In this document: positions 23,851 to 36,077 of the stretch, piece by piece
Layout: the number at the start of each line of letters is the position of its first letter
Position numbering within the stretch: the first letter of the stretch is position 1
NCBI RefSeq assembly: GCF_900964775.1
Contig: NC_041825.1
Coordinates: forward strand, 9,053,001-9,117,000
Reading direction: 5' to 3'
Length of the DNA stretch: 64,000 bases
Source of the DNA: Scleropages formosus
Taxonomy: Eukaryota; Chordata; Actinopteri; Osteoglossiformes; Osteoglossidae
Notes under the pieces: generated by a model
Told to the model about the DNA's origin: nothing
Database searches by the model: none
Seen by the model: the letters and a program-made list of their open reading frames with translations, nothing else
Translations under genes and position numbers: made by a program

Positions 23851-23999
23851 TGGTTAATGTATAGTCAAGCAAAATTTTATTCTGTGATAATACTGGCTGA
23901 ATTAGTATAGTGAAAGACTCTAAACAAACTCAAGTGTCTTTCGAATGTAATTTCTTGTATGTATTCTGCTGTTGCCTTTTGCAGTTTCCTTCTGGATCA

Positions 24000-24600
24000 A
24001 TTAAGTTTTCATTTCTCTATCAAGTCCGGACGGCTGGAGGAATCATCGGCACACCCCCGCCCCCACTATCCAAGAATAGTACTCGTCCAGAGTGAGAAAA
24101 AGGGCTGGCAAAATCATCCTAGACCCTTCGCACCCAGGCCACTTCCTCTTCGAACTTTTGCCGTCTGGCCGGCGCTACAGGGCACCGAGCACCAGGACAG
24201 CCAGGCACAGGAAAAGTTTCTTTCCTCAGGCCATCTACTCCATGAACAGCTAAATGCCCCCTAGGGAGTAAACTGGTGCAATAAACAACGCTATTTATAT
24301 TTCTATTTATTTTCCACATCATATCTCTTATTTACTTTCCCTTGCATTGTATATAACATACCTGTACAAACACATAATGTCTAGTGTCTATTTTGTATAT
24401 CGAGTACTTTATACTCTTTTTTTTTTTTTATCTTTTATCAGCCCACTCTGCTTTTATTATCTGTGTCTTGTCACTGTCATTCTGTCTGTGCTGTGGAAGT
24501 TTCTGTCACCAAGATGAATTCCTTGTATGTGTAAACATACTTGGCAATAAAGCTCATTCATTCATTCATTCATTCATTCATCTCAACTGTCAAAAGTGGT
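24000..24600 (+). mobile_element. Truncated LINE 3' end (CR1/L2/Rex1 group) with ATTC tail
   Basis: The plus strand has broken remnants of the C-terminal part of a LINE ORF, such as a degenerate GGIIGTPPPPL block and a PSGRRYRAP-like region read in shifting frames. A 3' UTR follows, and the end is an AATAAAGCTC segment with tandem ATTC units (about 24565-24599). Reverse-transcriptase core motifs are absent, so it is heavily 5'-truncated and frameshifted. Assignment to the CR1/L2/Rex1 group is by resemblance only. Confidence 0.7.
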
Positions 24601-25060
24601 GGAAAACGCTCCAGTCCAGCGACCTCTAGTGGCGGAAATCAGTAGTTTCCCAACGTTTTTAAGACCGTCGCCTCTCAAGGGTAACTGTGGAGGTACCTGA
24701 AGTTATTTCGTTTTCTGTGCTCCCCAGAGTGTTCAAAAAAGTTTTTTTTTTTTCTTTTTTTTTTGTAAAAGCCATATGATGTGACTACTTAGACTCCTCT
24801 TCCTCCGCAAAAGAAAGAGATGGACTCTACTTCCATTTCTCTCCTTAATGTGTTTCACGTAGCCAGTGTCAACAGATTCCTTTGTGTGACACAAAGTATC
24901 GCATTGTTTCTGCTTGGTTGCCACGAGGCTTTGTTCCTGGGCCTTCCTTCTGCTGGGTGGTCCTGCTTGATGGAACCCACGTGAAACTAAGGGGGGTTCG
25001 TGGACGTGTGAGGAGGAGAGGTCACGGTGCGAGATGGTGCAGGTGTGGCAGAAGCACTTA

Positions 25061-25220
25061 ATTTAGCTGACGCTCTTCTCCACTTACTTTCATTGATCTA
25101 TTTCTACTGCTGTGTAATCTAACCGTAGCATTTGTACTGGATAAATATCTCGCTCAGGGTATTCGAACCTACAACCCTGGGGTGCAAAGGCAACAGCTCT
25201 ATCCACTCCGCTTCCAGCTG
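25061..25220 (-). repeat. SINE family B, with internal loss
   Basis: Tail AATTTAGCTGACGCTCTTCT, B box TTCGAACCTACAA and head CTTCCAGCTG are present. It is next to the LINE at 25262. Confidence 0.72.
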
Positions 25221-25261
25221 TTCCCTTTTCAGTGAGGTTATCCTCTTATCCCTGCAATAGT

Positions 25262-26445
25262 GTAATAAGTTCAAGTTCAAGTTGTTTTTATCGTCATTCC
25301 TCTATACGGCTTGTGTACAGTGGAACGAAATGTCGTGTCTTCGGAGACCACGGTGCAACACAGAACATAGCAGAAGACAATGAATAAATACGCAGGACAG
25401 GACGTGGACGCGGGTATGGCTGCGAGCTGTAGGCAGTTGTGGTGTCGTGTAGCGCTGAGTTAGTTGAGTAGTCTGACTGCTTCAGGGAAGGAACTGTTGC
25501 GGAGTCTGCTGGTGGTGGCGCGGATGCTCCTCTACCCCCTGCCAGATGGCAAGAGGGCGAAGAGTCCGTGAGAGGGGTCGTCCACAATGCCGGCGGCCTT
25601 GTGGATGCAACGGTTTTTGTATGTGGAGTCGATGGCGGGAAGAGGAACTCCGATGATCTTTCCAGCTGTTCTCGCCACTCGCTGTAGGATCTTGCGGTCG
25701 GAGGCTGTAGAGTTCCCATACCACACGGTGAGACAGCCGGTCAAGATGCTCTCCATCGTCCTTCTGTAGAAGGTAGTGAGGATGGGAGGGGGAGTTTGGC
25801 TCTCTTCGGCCTCTGTATGAAGTGGAGATGCTGCTGGGCCTTCTTGGCTAGGCAGGTGGTGTTCAGAGTCCAGGAGAGGTCCTCCGTCATGGGCACACCA
25901 AGAAACTTGGAGCTTTTCATTCTCTCCACAGCTGTTCCATCAATGTGCGGAGGTGAGCGGTCTGCTCGGGTCCTCCCGAAGTCAACAATTATCTCATTAG
26001 TCTTGTCAACATTTAAAGATCGATTGTTGTCTTTACGCCCTTCTGCGAGCTGGTTCATCTCCTCTCTGTATGCTGACTCTTCATTGTTGCTGATGAGGTC
26101 CACAACTCGAGTGTCGTCAGCAAACTTGACGATACGATTTGAACTGTACTTTGCAGCACAGTCGCGAGTCAGTACGGTAAGCAGCAGTGGACTGAGCACA
26201 CAGCCCTGGGGAGTGCCGACGTTCGGCGCGGTGGTGCCGGAGGTGGAGTCGCCGATCCCGACGTGCTGAGGTCTCCCAGTCAGAAAGCCCAGGATCCAGT
26301 TGCAGAGGGAGGCGGCCAGACCCAGCAGGCTCAGCTTAGTTATCAGTTTCTGAGGGATGATTGTGTTGAATGCTGAACCGAAGTCAATGAACAGCATCCT
26401 TACATAGTTGTCCTTTTTGTCCAGATGGGTCAGGGAAAGGTGGAT
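25262..26445 (-). mobile_element. 5'-truncated LINE (CR1/L2/Rex1 group) with reverse-transcriptase remnant
   Basis: On the minus strand a reverse-transcriptase C-terminal half is readable from about 26440. It includes [10 protein letters not shown], the [10 protein letters not shown] block and the catalytic FADD (about 26113-26124). The frame breaks near 25750 and resumes in another frame ([13 protein letters not shown] to LLPSGRG, about 25756-25535). The 3' UTR ends in tandem ACTTGA units at about 25268-25280. Upstream endonuclease and the rest of the RT are missing. It is a plain non-LTR retrotransposon fossil of the CR1/L2/Rex1 type, opposite in orientation to the copy at 24.0-24.6 kb. Confidence 0.88.
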
Positions 26446-26699
26446 GGTAAAAGGGTAAGGAAGTGCACCCAGGCTTGCGCAACTACTTAAAAATGCACCA
26501 AAGAAGAATAAAGAAGTTTCTGTTAAATGTACTGAAGTATTTCATTCCAATATAATAATGTCCTCCCCCATGTCTCAGTCCCGGTTATAATAATAGCTGG
26601 TCTCGTGCTGGAGGTTAAGAACAATGGTGACGTCACGGACTTCGGCTCACAGCTCAGTCAGCGCTAACGAATGAGTGGGTATGGATAACAATTACACTT

Positions 26700-27076
26700 C
26701 ACTGGAGTACTTGTTAACTGTTGTTGTTGTTGTTGTTGTTGTTCATGTTTTTGTTGTTAGCGTTGCCCAGGTGCGTCCGCGACCTCACCCCGCCTCGTGC
26801 CGCCTAAGCGCGCTCCTGTCCGATCACGTGTCGCGCGCGAGGACTCGGCTCCGAAGAGCAAAGAACACGGAAGGCGCGATCTGGCAGTAACTTGCTTTTT
26901 GTCCTTTAACGGTATTTAAACAGCCCAGTAATGGGGCTGCGCGGTTGACGTCATCGTCCGTGCGATAACTTGTACCGGGTACCAAGTGAAGTTGTATTTG
27001 TGCTCGAGAAGTTAATACTGTACTTAATTTCGCGGTCTCCACTGCAGTAGCGCGCGCGGCGGCGGCGGCTCGCGAG
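26700..27076 (+). promoter_or_regulatory. LITAF CpG-rich promoter and probable non-coding first exon
   Basis: CpG density rises sharply from about 26770 to 27120. A palindromic CRE (TGACGTCA) is at 26946-26953. A GC-rich stretch ends in CGCGAG followed by GTGAGT at 27077, a strong splice donor, so 27076 is the likely end of a 5' non-coding exon that joins the coding exon at 29391. A GTT trinucleotide tract lies at about 26718-26742. The TSS is not determined. Confidence 0.6.
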
Positions 27077-27622
27077 GTGAGTTGAAACTAACTAAGGTGC
27101 GCGCGCGCGCGAGCGAGCAACCGGTTCTTTCTGGAACTTTTGTTTTCTAGGTAAATTTGTTAGCGACGACTGAAAGTTTCTCTAGTTCTTCAAGTAATAA
27201 TAATAAGAGCAGCACGTCTGGGAAAAACAAACGTAAAAAAACTATGCAAATAAGATTTGTGTGAATTATTAACCTTGGCTTGGCAAGTTGTTATGTGTTT
27301 TTGTTGACGCCGGTTTTCCAGGGAGGCTTGCGCGGTGTTAGATGGATTTTACAATTTACACCTTTATATTTCTAGGCTTACCCTCAGTAAAAAATGATTT
27401 AATCTAGTATAATTTAATATAATAATAATTATCGTAATAATTTAATCAAGGGTACTGCAGAAGGAATGGGATTCGAACCAGGGCAGGGGCGATCAGGTAC
27501 AGGTGACAGGAGGAGTTTGTTGGCCACTGAAAATTTGAACAAACTGAGCCCTGAAATTCGAGTAAAGCTGAAAAGGCCGCACTGTGTCGTGTAGGAACAG
27601 CTGTGTTGTGTTTTACTGCTCT

Positions 27623-27804
27623 TTACATTCATCTGACGCTTTTCTCCAAAGCGACTTAGTGTTCAGCTTCTTGCAGTTATTCACCCATTTATACAGCTGG
27701 GTAATTTTACTGGAGAAATTTACTTTCCTCAAAGGTACTGCAGCTGGGGGTGGGATTCGAACCTGCAACCGAATGCAGCAGCTCTAACCACTACACGACC
27801 AGCT
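27623..27804 (-). repeat. SINE family B
   Basis: Body CCCATTTATACAGCTGGG, B box GATTCGAACCTGC and head CTACACGACCAGC are clear. It lies in the LITAF 5' intron. Confidence 0.8.
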
Positions 27805-28483
27805 TCCCCTTTTCATTCGTCCCTTTGGGTTTGACAGAGAGCCAAAAGGTGCCTTTTCCCACGGTGTCGCAGCGCCGGTGCCAAAACAACTCGCAGAAAT
27901 TAGACGGCGTCTTTTTCCGGAATGTTCTCCCTATAGAGGGACGGAGCTTTCTCTTGTCTTGTGTGGGTTTCCAATGTTTCCTCATCCGGCGAGCCGGCCG
28001 CTTCCGTGGGCAGGCCGCGGTGTGACGTGGGCCCTACAGGGACCGCGCCACACAATGGGAACGCTTCAATATGGGAAGGATATCGCTGGGTGTTGTTCCA
28101 GGAAATGTTTGGTCCATCTAAGAATGCTGTCATGCAAGTCCTGAAGCGTGCTGCGATCACGCGATGATGGTGAAGCCGGGGAAGACATCCCTCGGATAAT
28201 GCACAGTGTCTGAGAGCGTTGTATTTTTGGAATGTGGAAACGTTGTGACGAAGCGGTGTGTGTACCATAAGGCGCACCTGGTCACCTTTTCAGATGCGCA
28301 TGTGAAAGTCAGACTCTTGTGCTGTACATGGCGGTTGAACCAACTTCTGTAGCTGCCAGGAGTGCAGGGGTGAAGCGGGTTTGAAAGAGATGAGGTTTGA
28401 GACTCTTCTGGAATATCAGGCAGGATTCAGCAGTTCTGAGGGAGAGGGGAGAGTGACAGGGTTTTTGATTTCGTCCCACTCAT

Positions 28484-28634
28484 GGGTCAAAGGTCGCAGG
28501 TTCGAATCTCATCTTCAGCTGTAGTACCCTTGAACAAGGTACTTACCCTAAATTACTCCAGTAATGTTACCCAGCTGTATAAATGGGTAAATAATAAGTT
28601 GCTTTGGAGAGAAGCATCAGCTAAAAGAATAAAT
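28484..28634 (+). repeat. SINE family B, 5'-truncated
   Basis: It starts just before the B box (CAGGTTCGAATCTC) and has an intact body and tail. Confidence 0.78.
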
Positions 28635-28728
28635 ACAATGTGGAAATGTGCAGTTCTGTCGTTTAATTTTTGACCAAAGGATTTCCACTCTTCCACCCAA
28701 TTAAAAGACTCACTATGTCTCTTATACC

Positions 28729-29070
28729 TGGGGCCCGGCATGGTGGTCCAGCCCGTAACACTGTTGTCCCATAGCACCGGGATGGTGTGAGACATCGTGA
28801 GTTCGATCTCTGCTCGGTTTGTGTGGAATTTGAATGTTCTCCTGCTGTTTACATGAGTTTCCTCTGGGTGCTCTGGTTTCCTCATGCTGTCCGAAGGCAT
28901 GTGCTTCAGATCAACTCTAAATTGCCCATTGTGTGTGTCTGTTTCATTGATCTAGTGATAGGTGTGTGTCAGCCACCCTTGATGAAAAAGGGTTAAAATA
29001 GCTTGATACAAAGTAAATACCACAGTGATCATGGTAAGTCACTTTGGAGGAAAGTGTCTGCTAAATGAGT
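28729..29070 (+). repeat. SINE family C, diverged
   Basis: The head shows GGCATGGTGGTCCAG and the B box GAGTTCGATCTC. The tail ends in CTGCTAAATGAGTAAATG. It lies in the LITAF 5' intron. Confidence 0.78.
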
Positions 29071-29138
29071 AAATGTACATATTGAACAATAAAAACAAAG
29101 TAAGTTAATTTCAGAATTTCTTCAAGGCATTTACTTGG

Positions 29139-29360
29139 TATGGGGGGGGCACAGTGGGTTTGACTGGGCCCTGCGCTCCGGTGGGTCTGGGGTTCGAGTT
29201 CCGCTTGGGGTGCTTTGCGACGGACTGGAGTCCCGTCCTGGGTGTGTCCCCTCCCCCTCTGGCCTTACACCCTGTGTTGCTGGGTTAGGCTCCGGCTCCC
29301 CGCGACCCCGTATGGGACAAGCGGTTTCAGATAAGTGTGTGTGTGTGTGTGTGTGCGCGC
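29139..29360 (+). repeat. SINE family A at the LITAF splice acceptor
   Basis: A full copy with a TG/CG tail. GCATTTACTTGG (29127-29138) and GCATTTACTCGG (29361-29372) are a 12-bp duplication with one mismatch. The downstream copy ends 18 nt before the first coding exon of LITAF. Confidence 0.93.
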
Positions 29361-29394
29361 GCATTTACTCGGTTGTTTCTACACGCACAGCACT

Positions 29395-31320
<1,926 letters not shown>

Positions 31321-31765
31321 TTGTTATAACGCATTCTTTCAAAACTGTTTTGTATATTGGATTTTAACCCTGTCAGACTCCAACACCCACTCATTTGCAG
31401 TGACTGTGTATGTGTGTGTTTATGTACTTTGGGTCAAGTTTATTTAATGAAGGGTTAAGGGGAAAGGGAGTTTTGCACCTTGTTTGTTCAATTATTTTCA
31501 TAGTGAACTGGGTACAGTATTTCTGTCGGGGAGGAATATGAAGAAACGTGTAGCAATAGTACTTGATTGTTCAAATGTAGAAAATGTGCATCTTTTTGTA
31601 TTGGATTAAGTAGACAGCACCTCTTGATCTCAGTCTGTAGTGAGGTGTTGAGAGAGCAGCTGTGCGTAGCCTTGACTGCACCTGTCAACAAACCCAATCC
31701 TAAAATACTACAGGTATGTTTGCGTAATTACTTTTTGTGATGATTTTAAATTCAGTTATGCAATC

Positions 31766-31771
31766 AATAAA
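31766..31771 (+). terminator. Candidate LITAF poly(A) signal
   Basis: AATAAA lies 446 nt after the LITAF stop codon. It sits inside the left target-site duplication of a SINE that begins at about 31772. A second AATAAA at 32183-32188 is an alternative end. Confidence 0.5.
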
Positions 31772-31952
31772 GAGGGGGGTGCGGTGGCGCAGCGGGTTTG
31801 TCCAGGTCCTGCTTGGGGTGCCTTGCGACGACTGGCGTCCTGTCCTGGGTGTGTACCCTGCGCCCTGTGTTGCTGGGTTAGGCTCCGGCTCGCCGCGACC
31901 TCACTTGGGGCAAGCACTTTTGGCGTGCGTGCGTGCGCGTGTGTGCTCGCGC
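31772..31952 (+). repeat. SINE family A at the LITAF poly(A) signal
   Basis: The head and 3' half are present, but the B-box region is deleted. GCAATCAATAAAG (31760-31772) and GCAATCAATTAAG (31953-31965) form a 13-bp duplication with one mismatch; the left one holds AATAAA. Confidence 0.88.
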
Positions 31953-31971
31953 GCAATCAATTAAGAAGGTG

Positions 31972-33130
31972 TTTGAAGAAAGGGCTACTTTTCTTGCAGT
32001 CCCATTGTAATGCTGGTTAGTGCATGGCAGGGAGGTGAGGAGTACTGAGAGCAGAGTGTACTGGTCAGTGTCTCTTAACCACCAAATAAGGCTGACAAAA
32101 ATGGAGAAGCATTTGACTATTGGATATAAAAGGTCTACTCCTCCCTCTTCCCTCCTTATCAAACTCTTTTCCTGTGACCTGTAATAAAATCTTTGTATAA
32201 ATTATTCAGTCAGCAGTACACTTGTTTGCAGGGTGCTTGTTAAGTGCTTGCTAATGAAAAGCAAATATCCTGTCGATTATTGTGGTTGTAATAAGAGTAA
32301 AGATACAGTACCTGTTACTGTACTTCAGGGTATTTTAATCATTTAAAATACTTTCAGTAAACAAATCAACAGACCAGTAATGAGCTGCACATGTTGGGCA
32401 GTGCCATTATTGTACAACTTTAAGCTTTAGCAATTAATCCCTCAGAAGGTGAACTTCTATTAATTGACCTTATTGCATCACACTGTGAGTGCTAAAAACA
32501 TAAACTGAAGGAATGATAATGAATTGTACTGATTGTTGTTGGATTAAATCTGAAAATGGATAATTCTGCTGTGTGTGCGTTTGACATTGAAATAGACGTC
32601 CATCACTGCATTATCTAATTTTTCCTTTTTCAATGCATGTACTATTGCACTGGACAGTGATTTATTTTCTCACTTAGCTGGACATTCTCCAAAGGTGAAC
32701 CAGCATCAACAGGTACAGAAATAAGCACCAAGGCATGTACAAATTCACATTTAAAATAATATTTACTTTTTCAGTCTTTTAGATATCTTCATTTGCTTGC
32801 AAATTAGATGATATGGGATGATATGTAGGATGGTACGGTAGGGAGTATGGACAGCTCCTAGAATGTGGATGGAGTTTGCATGTCCTGACTGCTTCAGTGG
32901 CTTTCCTGCGGCCTCGTGCCCCACGCTGCATCGCACCGACCCCAACGCTGCGGAAGGAGTCATTGCTCAGGAGTGAGTGGGATTTTATATGATTGGAGAA
33001 AAAGGCAGGAAAAAACCTGAGGGTGGAGCATATCTTCATTAGGGGGTGTGTTACTTCATGATGGGCATGTTCTTCCTAACCCTAAATAAAAGGCAAACTG
33101 CAATCTGTTTTTTCTATTGAGCTTGTGATA
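31972..33130. other. Interval between the two LITAF genes
   Basis: There is no coding sequence. It holds an alternative poly(A) signal at 32183 and AT-rich unique DNA. Near 33083-33090 an ATAAAAG-type sequence lies about 60-70 bp before the putative non-coding exon donor of the second gene and could be a weak TATA element. I see no SINE between about 31966 and 33130. Confidence 0.5.
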
Positions 33131-33281
33131 GCTGAAGCAAAAGCGACTCCTTTTGTAAGTATATTTATTTTTGTTTTCATACAATTTATGCTTTCACTTT
33201 TTTCCACTGAGTTCACTTTTGCAATTATCTGTGGTGCTAATATTTTTATTCTTACAGACTACATTCACTTTTAAAGGATCA

Positions 33282-33891
<610 letters not shown>

Positions 33892-36077
33892 ATGTGCATT
33901 TTATTCACTTCTTCGCAAGGTTCAGTCTATCAAGTACCGATGCCTGTATACAGAGACGGCATTCCTTGGAAATACTTGGGTCACAAGACCAATTCAGCAT
34001 GTCCTTTAATTCGATTTTACTGTCAGACTGCTTTCCTCTTCCTATTAGATGCAACCAATGGCAACGGAACAGTTGCAAAGTAACATCTGTGTACTCAACT
34101 GTTAGTGGCACTACAGTGACCTTTCCGGTATCCCTGTGTTTTTGCGGTACCCAGTGCATCTGATTGCTTTATTTTTCCCTGATTTATTTTGCTGTCCTCT
34201 CTGGCAATGCTTCTTGTTGTACTTCTACATTCTGCGACAAGGTGTGTGTTTGTTACTAATTGTATGTATGCTGCTGTAGCCTTGTGAAATTTCCACCTGA
34301 ATCAATAAAGCATCCATGTGGCATCAGTTGTACCTAAAATTAGATTAATCTAATTTGTTTTACTCAGTATAAGCAAGCACTGTTGACCTCAGCCACTGTA
34401 AATCAATGGCATCTTAAAACAGTGAAACAAGGGTTATTTTAACACTAAATCTACTATATGCATTTAGCAGCTGTATTTAGTTGGGGTTAAGGACAGATTG
34501 AGAATGACTTGATATGGAAGCTAATTTACAATCAGCGTAGATTTTATTTTGCAAAAATTCCATGTTGCAGAGCAAACATCCTGAATTTATGCAGCCAACT
34601 GATGTCAGTAAAATGCACCCAAACAATCATTGAGTCCACCACATCCACTGTTTACAGCTCCTGTCCAGTGCACCTGTATTCAGCTTTTACTGTGATTTAG
34701 AGGTAAACCTGACTTAGGAATTACAAAGTGTTATGAATATACTTCTGTTCCCAGTTGTGTTCCTAAGTTGAGGTGCAAGTGTATTATGTTCTCAGAACTA
34801 CTGTAGTTGCAAATACAGCAGCGCACAAGGCCTCTCAGCTTCTAGAGGAGCTTGCACGGGATGTAGCCTTTGAGTCCAACCTCCAGTTAGTGGTCATTTC
34901 ATATATTTTTATAGACTTTCAGAATAATCTTTATATTTTCACTGAAGTAATAAAATCCTTTGATGTGAAAGTGGGAAAAAAAGATTTAATCAAACATAAG
35001 TAGCAAAGACAACTTAAAATGCAAGAATAAGATAAACTAAATAACAGGACCTGTCCCAGAAAACTGTCAGACATTCAGGCAGAGGGATGTAACATTAAGT
35101 TCAGTATCATAAATTTTTAGTTTAAGAAATGGGCAATTATACAACCAACCAAATGCAAATAAAATGTCTTTAATTTTACCCAAAGTACAAAAATGCATGG
35201 TGCCAAAAATTGTGTTCTGTTTTAAAAGACCTCTCTCCTCCAGTCAAATATTTAAGTTCTGCAATTACACATTACACAAATCTGATAAAATGCAGATTTT
35301 CACATTATTTAAATCATTTATAAGAGGGGACTACAACTGAAGAGCCTTAAAAAAAAACCCAAAACACAACATATTAGGGTCTTTACCTTCCTGGTCATCT
35401 TATCCTACAGACCACTGCCGAATCCATCACGCAACTTAAATGTTGCAGCTACTAAAGTAATAACCATGAAAATGGATTTAGTCTTCAATCACTAAAGCCA
35501 ATGGTTTGTATCATCCTCTTTGCATATATGAAACATACAGGGATACTAAAAATAAACTGAACAATTAAGAAATCCCAACAGTTTAATTTACTCAAGTTGA
35601 TTTTTTTGACAAGTCTTTACTACTAACGAATCCTTCACCACTATGTGGACCAAGATGGAAAAAATAAAATATGTAATTGTTTTATAATCATCTGCAGATG
35701 TAAACTTAGAGCAAGCATGTTGGAAGCTGCCTCCCAAAACCAATGTCATTTTTAGGACTTTATATTCCAGGTGGGGACAATTCTCATTTTTGATGACTAT
35801 TTTGCACACATCATCCCCATATCAACTGAGGAAAGCAGAAACAAAGTTTTTTTTTTTTTTTTTTTTTCCCCCTGGCAATAGTTTTGCATGACCCTCTGGA
35901 GTGGAAGTCAACCACCCAGCAGCGAGTGACCTCTGCAAGATGTTTCAGCTGAACTCAGTTTAAACGCGTGACAGGACAGCCGATGCGGCCCGAGCCATTC
36001 GAGCAGATGATCCGCCAGCGTGGATCCGGCTTCACGTCTGGCTGAAAATCGATCTGCACCACTGATGACCTCAACTG
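33892..36077. other. Convergent interval: LITAF-paralogue 3' end and CPSF4 3' UTR
   Basis: There is no coding sequence. The left part is the 3' UTR of the short LITAF gene to about 34330. The right part is AT-rich, and its proximal segment is presumably the CPSF4 3' UTR (minus strand). A minus-strand ATTAAA at 35582-35587 is a possible CPSF4 poly(A) signal. A poly-T run is at about 35847-35868. Confidence 0.45.
34304..34309 (+). terminator. Poly(A) signal of the short LITAF-domain gene
   Basis: A canonical AATAAA lies 413 nt after the stop codon, with the next gene pointing the other way. It is a good candidate for the 3' end of this transcript. Confidence 0.6.

Larger units (their letters stand above)
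21700..26650. other. SNN-LITAF intergenic region, repeat-rich
   Basis: I find no host gene here. The interval is a nest of SINEs (21899-22256, 22405-22692, 22757-22949, 23196-23405, 23631-23850, 25061-25220) and two truncated LINEs (about 24000-24600 plus strand, 25262-26445 minus strand). The remaining unique sequence is AT-rich and unremarkable. Confidence 0.75.
27077..29390 (+). other. LITAF 5' intron
   Basis: The interval runs from the non-coding exon donor to the acceptor before the ATG. It contains SINEs at 27623-27804, 28484-28634, 28729-29070 and 29139-29360. The piece 27810-28440 is unique sequence with no recognisable coding potential. Confidence 0.55.

Noticed and set aside
25741-26397. 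A host gene encoding a 218-residue protein
   Set aside because: It carries reverse-transcriptase blocks GTPQGC and FADD and is a truncated LINE.
27791-28277. Overlapping open frames in the LITAF 5' intron
   Set aside because: No recognisable domain, frames on both strands are equally open, and the placement inside an intron argues against a gene.
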